A stretch of 10,284 nt of DNA from an uncultured Christensenella sp. Lineage in GTDB: Bacteria; Bacillota; Clostridia; Christensenellales; Borkfalkiaceae. The notes beneath the pieces are model-generated. The model was not told the origin of the DNA. It saw nothing but the letters and a program-made list of their open reading frames with translations, and did not search any database. The stretch spans positions 264 to 10,547 of the forward strand of contig CAJUCM010000028.1 of NCBI GenBank assembly GCA_910585235.1, written 5' to 3'. A program made the position numbers and the translations under genes. Positions 6,036 to 10,284 of the stretch are shown here, one piece after another (the first letter of the stretch is position 1; every line of letters starts with the position of its first letter).

Positions 6036-7712
6036 TTGAACATTCTGACACCCGTAACGCTCTGGAAAGATTTCGACGATTCGTTGCCGTTGGAAACGGA
6101 AATGCTCGAAGAAACGGAATGCGGAGACGCAATCGTTCAGGAAGTCTTTTTTTCGGGCAGAAAAACGGCGAAGGGGCGCGTAAGAATTTATGCGCAGTAT
6201 GCTTATCCGAAAGGGGAGGCGCAGTTCCCTGTTCTGATGATCCTGTTTGAAGCGGGTTCCAAACCGGACATGGAATTTGTCCGCAGATTCGTTTCGCGCG
6301 GATACGGCGTTCTTTGCGTGGATTACTGCGGAGACAACGGTTCGAGTCGCTATACCTATTACCCGCAGGACGTGGATTATGCGAACTACGTCCGCGCGGG
6401 CAGGGCAATGCGCTATGCGGAGCCGACCGCCAAAGAGACGAGTTGGTATGAGTGGGCTGGGGTCGCGCGCTATGCGGTGCGCTTCCTGTTCGACAGACCC
6501 GAAGTAAAATGCGTTGGGGCGCTCGGACTGAGAACGGGCGGGGAGATACTCTTTAAGATTGCGCCCTACGTCAATCTCTCCTGCATGATTTCCGTCTGCG
6601 CGGCGGGGTGGCTTGCCTATCAGGATATTGAAAAGTTCGGGGACGGAAAACAACGCGCGTTCGACGAGGAGAGGCATCGCTTTATTGCGGGAATCGATTC
6701 GCAGAGCTATGCGCCATACGTCAAATGTCCGTTACTGCTGATTTCCGCGGTCAGCGATAAAAAATACAATTACGACAGGGTTTACGATACGTTCCAGCAA
6801 ATCAACCCCGAAGTTGAGAAAGCGTTGCTGTTCTCTTCGCATGGGAACGGGCTTGTCGGCAGTCACGCGCTTGCGGATATCGACTTATTCATGGATAAAT
6901 ACATGAAAGAGCATTCGGTGTTTTTGAGTAAGCCAACGTCGTTTACGGTAGCGGAGGACGGCGACGGAAATCTTTTTGTGACCATAAAAAACGATCCGAT
7001 GGGCGAAGTCGTGGATTGCGGTTATTTCTATACGGAAAAAGTTTCGCGGTTCAGAACGCGCGATTGGACGCGCGTCATGGGACCCCCCGATAATTTTCAG
7101 GCGGGAAACATCGTAAAGATTCCGCTCTCCGTATATGAGGGAAGCGATAAAGTTCTGATTTATACCTTTGCGCGCTATTCAAACGGATTCAGCGTGACGA
7201 GTAAGATTCAAGAGTTTGAGGTTAAAAAACCGTATAACAACAGTTGCCCGTCAAGCAGAGTTTTGTACGACGCGCATCAGGATAAGCTCAACGGAATTAT
7301 CCGCTATCTCGGAAGCCGCCCGCTTGCAGATTGTTTTGCGGGAAGAAAGGTGTCGGACGGATTGGAAGAAGTCGGCTACGGCGGGCTTAAAGGAATTTCC
7401 GCAGATGCCGTGATCTCTTACCGCGTGGGCGAGCCGCGCTATGAGGCGCCCGATAACTGTTCGCTCTCTTTCGATATGTGGTCGGCGGAGAATCTTTCAG
7501 TGAAGGTGACCTTTTTCAAAGACGAGGAGGAACATACGGGCTATACCGCAACCGTGAAATTGGAGGGAGGCGGAAAATGGAAAAATTTTGTTCTCGATCC
7601 CGAAGATTTTAAGTCGGAGACGGGCAGACCGCTTGAAAGTTTCCGCGATACCGTTTCCGTCGTGTTCTATCTTGACAGCCGCGCGGTTCTCAATAACGTT
7701 CTCTGGCTATAA
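6036..7712 (+). CDS. Alpha/beta-hydrolase-like protein with substituted nucleophile and beta-rich C-terminal domains
   Basis: A 558-residue protein. Residues 1-300 resemble dienelactone-hydrolase or acetyl-xylan-esterase type alpha/beta hydrolases: a nucleophile-elbow segment GALGLRTGG (162-169 region), an acid-loop SAVSDKKYNYDRVYDT (Asp241), and a late His269 in SSHGNG. In active members the elbow is GxSxGG; here Arg166 takes the place of Ser, so ordinary Ser-hydrolase activity is doubtful. Residues about 300-400 look like a beta-sandwich. Residues about 420-558 look like a galactose-binding or carbohydrate-binding type domain (W-K-N-F-V-L, then late beta strands). There is no signal peptide, so a cytoplasmic site is inferred. 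The start is the TTG at 6036, with GTGAGGT (6023-6029) as ribosome binding site across the sbcC stop. Substrate or ligand is unknown. Confidence 0.7.
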   Translation: MNILTPVTLWKDFDDSLPLETEMLEETECGDAIVQEVFFSGRKTAKGRVRIYAQYAYPKGEAQFPVLMILFEAGSKPDMEFVRRFVSRGYGVLCVDYCGDNGSSRYTYYPQDVDYANYVRAGRAMRYAEPTAKETSWYEWAGVARYAVRFLFDRPEVKCVGALGLRTGGEILFKIAPYVNLSCMISVCAAGWLAYQDIEKFGDGKQRAFDEERHRFIAGIDSQSYAPYVKCPLLLISAVSDKKYNYDRVYDTFQQINPEVEKALLFSSHGNGLVGSHALADIDLFMDKYMKEHSVFLSKPTSFTVAEDGDGNLFVTIKNDPMGEVVDCGYFYTEKVSRFRTRDWTRVMGPPDNFQAGNIVKIPLSVYEGSDKVLIYTFARYSNGFSVTSKIQEFEVKKPYNNSCPSSRVLYDAHQDKLNGIIRYLGSRPLADCFAGRKVSDGLEEVGYGGLKGISADAVISYRVGEPRYEAPDNCSLSFDMWSAENLSVKVTFFKDEEEHTGYTATVKLEGGGKWKNFVLDPEDFKSETGRPLESFRDTVSVVFYLDSRAVLNNVLWL

Positions 7713-7717
7713 TGAAA
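7708..7717 (+). promoter_or_regulatory. TATAAT directly before the signal peptidase start
   Basis: A perfect TATAAT (7708-7713) overlaps the hydrolase stop and ends three bases before the ATG at 7717. The best -35 is weak: TTCTCA at 7687-7692 with a 15-base spacer. A consensus TTGACA at 7672-7677 is 30 bases away, too far to pair. If active, the start would fall near 7720, giving a leaderless transcript. Translational coupling to the upstream gene is the alternative. Confidence 0.3.
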
Positions 7718-8370
7718 TGATGCGTGATAATTTGCCTGAGCGCCCTTTAATGCTCAATCAACGGAAAAAACGCTCGCCTCTCGTCATATTCGGCAGTGTG
7801 CTTTTAAGTATCGTCGTTGCGGCGTTGCTGGTTTTTGCGGTGTTCAATATTTGGGTCCACCAAAATTATTTTTTGGTGGAGGTTTCGGGCGATTCGATGT
7901 TGAACACGGTGGAGAACGGCGACTTACTCTATGTAAAAAACGGTAAAGCCGAACGCGGGGACGTCGTGATCATTTCCGTGAAAGACGCACATAGAGAGGA
8001 CGGGGCGGAACTGCATTTCAGCGGGGACTATATTATTAAGCGCCTGATTGCCGTTGAGGGAGATACCGTTAAATGGGAGAACGGAAAAATCAGCGTAAAG
8101 TATGCGGGCGCAGAGGATTTTACGTTGCTCGACGAGCCGTATATCAGAGGAAATACGCCGAGTTTTGAATATGGCGGTCAGGAAATAACGGTAGGGAAAG
8201 GCAAAATTTTTTTTCTCGGAGACAATCGCGGGAACAGCTACGATTCCACCGAAATAGGCTGTCTGAACGAAAGCGATATTTTCGGCGTCGTGCCGAAATG
8301 GTCGTTGAAGATAAAATCGTTTACTAATTTTTGGGAGAGCATGCGGACGAGGGTCGCGGTTCACCAATAA
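7717..8370 (+). CDS. lepB: Signal peptidase I
   Basis: A 217-residue type I signal peptidase that cleaves signal peptides from exported proteins at the outer face of the membrane. A basic N-terminus (RKKR, 16-19) precedes one membrane helix (about 22-43). The catalytic Ser60 lies in SGDSM and the general base Lys108 in KRLIAVEGD. Box E reads GDNRGNSYDST (168-178), where the usual final Arg of DSR is Thr178. The frame is open upstream to 7588, but that lies inside the hydrolase gene. The first ATG after it is 7717; ATG 7720 and ATG 7750 are also possible. None has a good ribosome binding site, so coupling to the hydrolase stop (7710-7712) or leaderless initiation is likely. The pairing with sbcCD has no evident functional reason. 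Confidence 0.93.
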   Translation: MMRDNLPERPLMLNQRKKRSPLVIFGSVLLSIVVAALLVFAVFNIWVHQNYFLVEVSGDSMLNTVENGDLLYVKNGKAERGDVVIISVKDAHREDGAELHFSGDYIIKRLIAVEGDTVKWENGKISVKYAGAEDFTLLDEPYIRGNTPSFEYGGQEITVGKGKIFFLGDNRGNSYDSTEIGCLNESDIFGVVPKWSLKIKSFTNFWESMRTRVAVHQ

Positions 8371-8410
8371 TATTTTCCGAAGTTTTTTACGGCGGAAGGC
8401 AAGCAGCTTC

Positions 8411-8439
8411 TTGCATTTTCTGACCGAATAAGATATAAT
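8411..8439 (+). promoter_or_regulatory. Candidate promoter for the membrane-protein/UPF0237/UPF0210 cluster
   Basis: TTGCAT (8411-8416) and a perfect TATAAT (8434-8439) are separated by 17 bases. Transcription would begin near 8446, about four bases before the ATG at 8450, although GGAAAG (8441-8446) could be a ribosome binding site for longer transcripts. The 79-base gap 8371-8449 holds nothing else clear; a 5-bp hairpin at 8399-8414 is too weak to call a terminator. Confidence 0.6.
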
Positions 8440-8449
8440 AGGAAAGACT

Positions 8450-8986
8450 ATGGTAAAATTATATTCTGATGATGATTTGTGGAATGCCGTCTGGCAGAAG
8501 AGGCGCCTGCTCGCCGTCTTTTTCAGCGTGCTTGCGGTGTGGCTGTTGGCGATCATAGGCTGTGCGGTATGGTATGCCATGTTGCCGTATGAAGATTCTA
8601 TGCAGCCCTGGGTCATTGTGATCGTGTGCGTCTTAACGGCGTTGTTTTTTATGTTTGCGTTTCCCTTTATGGGAATCAGTTATAAGCGTTCCAAAGCGTA
8701 CGTCAAAATGCTCAAATTTTTTTCGGAGGGCTTGAAAGAATCGTTTGTTGCTCCGTTTGAAGGAGTAGACGATTGGATCACTTATGACGGCGTTGACGTG
8801 AACGTTGCCGATTTCTCTGTTCCGAACGTGAAAAGAGACGGAATGATGACGCGTCAGGTTTACATTGACGGCGAAAAAGATTTTCCGCCCTTCAAAGAAG
8901 GGGCAAAGGCAAAACTCGTCGTGCAGGGAAATATTCTTTTGGAATACGAAACAGAAAACGAAACGGAAGAAGAGGAGAAACAATGA
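8450..8986 (+). CDS. Unrecognised two-helix membrane protein
   Basis: A 178-residue protein that I do not assign to a family. Two hydrophobic helices are visible, about 20-42 and 53-75, joined by a short loop with acidic residues (YEDSMQP). The following segment YKRSKAYVK is basic, so the positive-inside rule places both ends in the cytoplasm. Residues about 105-168 look like a small beta-rich soluble domain, with ITYDGVDVNV and a late KLVVQGNILLEYE. The last ten residues are nearly all Glu. It starts at ATG 8450, with GGAAAG four to nine bases upstream. Its stop overlaps the start of the ACT-domain gene (ATGA), so the two are coupled. A role in stabilising or localising that pair is only an inference. 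Confidence 0.75.
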   Translation: MVKLYSDDDLWNAVWQKRRLLAVFFSVLAVWLLAIIGCAVWYAMLPYEDSMQPWVIVIVCVLTALFFMFAFPFMGISYKRSKAYVKMLKFFSEGLKESFVAPFEGVDDWITYDGVDVNVADFSVPNVKRDGMMTRQVYIDGEKDFPPFKEGAKAKLVVQGNILLEYETENETEEEEKQ

Positions 8987-9252
8987 AAGCGGTCGTTACA
9001 GTAACAGGTTCCGATCATCGCGGAATCATAGCAAAGGTGAGCGGGTACCTTTTTGAACACGGGGTCAATATCGAGGATATTTCGCAGACGATCATGGGGG
9101 CGCAGTTCGCCATGATCATGAAAGTGGATACTTCTGAGAGCAAAGAGGATTTTTCTCTGCTTGCCGACGGACTTGATAAAATGGGACAAAAGATCGGCAT
9201 GAGCGTAAGGATCCAGCATGCGGACATCTTTGACGCAATGCACAATATTTAA
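8983..9252 (+). CDS. ACT-domain protein, UPF0237 family
   Basis: An 89-residue protein made up of one ACT domain. The opening VTVTGSDHRGIIAKVSGYL has the usual small-molecule-binding turn (G-x-D-x-x-G-I-I-A), followed by VNIEDISQTIMG and FAMIMKVD, which are hallmarks of UPF0237. ACT domains bind amino acids or similar small ligands and regulate partner proteins; the ligand here is unknown. The length is normal for the family. The ATG at 8983 overlaps the stop of the membrane-protein gene and has GAGGAG a few bases upstream. The UPF0210 gene follows after 15 bases, an arrangement commonly seen, which suggests that the two proteins work together, perhaps with the ACT protein as sensor. Confidence 0.92.
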   Translation: MKAVVTVTGSDHRGIIAKVSGYLFEHGVNIEDISQTIMGAQFAMIMKVDTSESKEDFSLLADGLDKMGQKIGMSVRIQHADIFDAMHNI

Positions 9253-9267
9253 TCGACGGTAAAATCT

Positions 9268-10284
9268 ATGTTCAGTAAATTCGACGTACTTGAAACGATT
9301 GAAATGATAGAGCGCGAGCATCTCGATATCCGTACGGTGACGCTTGGCGTATCGCTCCTTTCCTGCATCAGGGAAAGCTCTGAAAAAACGGCGAACGCCG
9401 TTTACGAACGCGTCATGAAGAAAGCGGAAAATCTTGTTCCCGTGGCGGAGGCGCTTTCCAAAGAATACGGCATTCCCATCGTGAATAAACGCGTTTCCGT
9501 AACGCCCGTTTCGCTTGTGACGGCGGCGTTTCCCGAAGAGAGCGTTCTTGTCGGGCGCGCGCTCGACCGGGCGGCGAAGGAACTCGGAATCGACTTTTTG
9601 GGCGGATATTCCGCGCTTGTTCAGAAAGGAACGGCGGACTATGAAGAAAAATTTCTTGCGACCATTCCCGAAGTACTTTCTTCCACGGAACGGCTCTGTG
9701 CTTCCGTCAATGTAGGATCGAGCAAATCGGGGATCAATATGGACGCTGTCCGCATGATGGGCGGGATCATCAAAAAGACTGCGGAACTGACCAAAGAAAA
9801 AGACGGGCTCGGTTGCTGTAAACTCGTCGTATTCTGTAATGCGGTGGAGGATAATCCGTTTATGGCGGGCGCATTCCACGGCGTGAGCGAGGCGGACGCG
9901 GTGATCAACGTAGGCGTATCCGGTCCCGGCGTTGTGCATCATGCCCTGAAAGATAAAAAAGACGCCGATCTTACCGAAGCGGCGGAAGTGATCAAGCGCA
10001 CGGCGTTCAAGATCACGCGCGCAGGGCAGTTGATCGCAAAAGAAGCGTCGAAGCGGCTTGGGATTCCTTTCGGGATCGTAGATCTTTCGCTTGCCCCCAC
10101 GCCCGCGCGCGGAGATTCCGTCGCACATATCCTTGAAGAACTCGGTCTTGAAACGGTGGGCGGTCACGGTACGACGGCGGCGCTTGCCATGCTCAACGAT
10201 GCGGTCAAGAAGGGCGGACTTATGGCGTCGTCCCGTGTCGGCGGGCTTTCGGGCGCGTTTATTCCCGTATCCGAGGACATCGGC
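9268..10284 (+). CDS. UPF0210/DUF711 family protein (PFL-like fold), cut by the window edge
   Basis: The frame is open for 339 codons from ATG 9268 to the right edge without a stop. The protein belongs to UPF0210 (DUF711), usually about 450 residues, so roughly three quarters is present. Recognisable stretches are LDIRTVTLGVSLLSC near the start, NVGSSKSGINMDAVRMMGG, CNAVEDNPFMAGAFHG, GVSGPGVV, and ETVGGHGTTAALAMLNDAVKKGG near the edge, plus LSGAFIPVSED. The fold is related to pyruvate-formate-lyase-like proteins, and databases often name it a PFL family protein, but no reaction is established. The ribosome binding site is poor, so translation is probably coupled to the UPF0237 gene just upstream. 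Confidence 0.93.
   Translation, partial: MFSKFDVLETIEMIEREHLDIRTVTLGVSLLSCIRESSEKTANAVYERVMKKAENLVPVAEALSKEYGIPIVNKRVSVTPVSLVTAAFPEESVLVGRALDRAAKELGIDFLGGYSALVQKGTADYEEKFLATIPEVLSSTERLCASVNVGSSKSGINMDAVRMMGGIIKKTAELTKEKDGLGCCKLVVFCNAVEDNPFMAGAFHGVSEADAVINVGVSGPGVVHHALKDKKDADLTEAAEVIKRTAFKITRAGQLIAKEASKRLGIPFGIVDLSLAPTPARGDSVAHILEELGLETVGGHGTTAALAMLNDAVKKGGLMASSRVGGLSGAFIPVSEDIG

Noticed and set aside
5862..6677. A 271-codon open frame on the minus strand
   Set aside because: It is antisense to the end of sbcC (including Walker B and the switch His) and to the start of the hydrolase, and has no family features or ribosome binding site.
7672..7700. Consensus TTGACA as a promoter for signal peptidase
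   Set aside because: No acceptable -10 box lies at 16-18 bases, and the TATAAT at 7708 is 30 bases away.
7588..7716. Upstream start for signal peptidase at 7588
   Set aside because: The extension lies wholly within the hydrolase gene in another frame and does not look like a signal peptidase N-terminus.
8399..8420. Hairpin gcaag/cttgc as a terminator after signal peptidase
   Set aside because: The stem is only five pairs and the T-tract is four bases; it also overlaps the -35 box of the next promoter. The evidence is too weak.
8860..10167. A 435-codon open frame on the minus strand
   Set aside because: It lies opposite the UPF0237 and UPF0210 genes, which match known families strongly. The protein it would give is rich in Arg, His and Phe and resembles no family; it is an antisense by-product of codon use.

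Overview
The window looks like chromosomal DNA from a Firmicute of the class Clostridia. The evidence is a YlmC/YmxH-type sporulation protein, a DnaD-type replication protein carrying a DnaC/DnaI-like zinc segment, a Gram-positive style signal peptidase I, the UPF0237/UPF0210 gene pair, and strong GGAGG ribosome binding sites on several genes. A more exact placement (for example Christensenellales) is only a guess from overall style. I see no tRNA, rRNA, CRISPR array, insertion sequence or phage gene, and no sign of recent transfer.

Layout from left to right. Positions 1-41 hold the terminator of a gene that lies outside the window. A short YlmC/YmxH gene (64-411, +) follows. It converges on a DnaD-like gene (440-2149, -), and the two share a bidirectional intrinsic terminator (412-441). 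The 170-base region 2150-2319 lies between the DnaD-like gene and the divergent sbcD. It is dense with signals: a minus-strand promoter, an intrinsic terminator facing right, an operator-like palindrome over the sbcD promoter, and a 9-bp leader hairpin.

A tight rightward cluster then runs sbcD (2320-3474), sbcC (3471-6026), an alpha/beta-hydrolase-like gene (6036-7712) and signal peptidase I (7717-8370). Gaps are a few bases or overlaps, so these are probably co-transcribed at least in part. SbcC and SbcD form the Mre11/Rad50-type nuclease that opens DNA hairpins and processes double-strand-break ends. The next two genes have no obvious link to DNA repair.

A new promoter at about 8411-8439 probably starts a second rightward cluster. 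It contains an unrecognised two-helix membrane protein (8450-8986), an ACT-domain UPF0237 protein (8983-9252), and a UPF0210/DUF711 protein (9268 to beyond the right edge). UPF0237 and UPF0210 are commonly adjacent and are thought to work together; their biochemical role is not established.

The most notable observations are: (i) the DnaD-like protein seems to have four DnaD C-terminal-type repeats and ends in the N-terminal zinc module of a clostridial DnaC helicase loader, without the AAA+ ATPase; (ii) SbcC is short and lacks the CxxC zinc hook; (iii) the hydrolase has Arg where the nucleophilic Ser should be; (iv) three genes have a perfect TATAAT 3-10 bases before the start codon, which suggests leaderless or nearly leaderless transcripts. 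No wholly new multi-gene system is evident.
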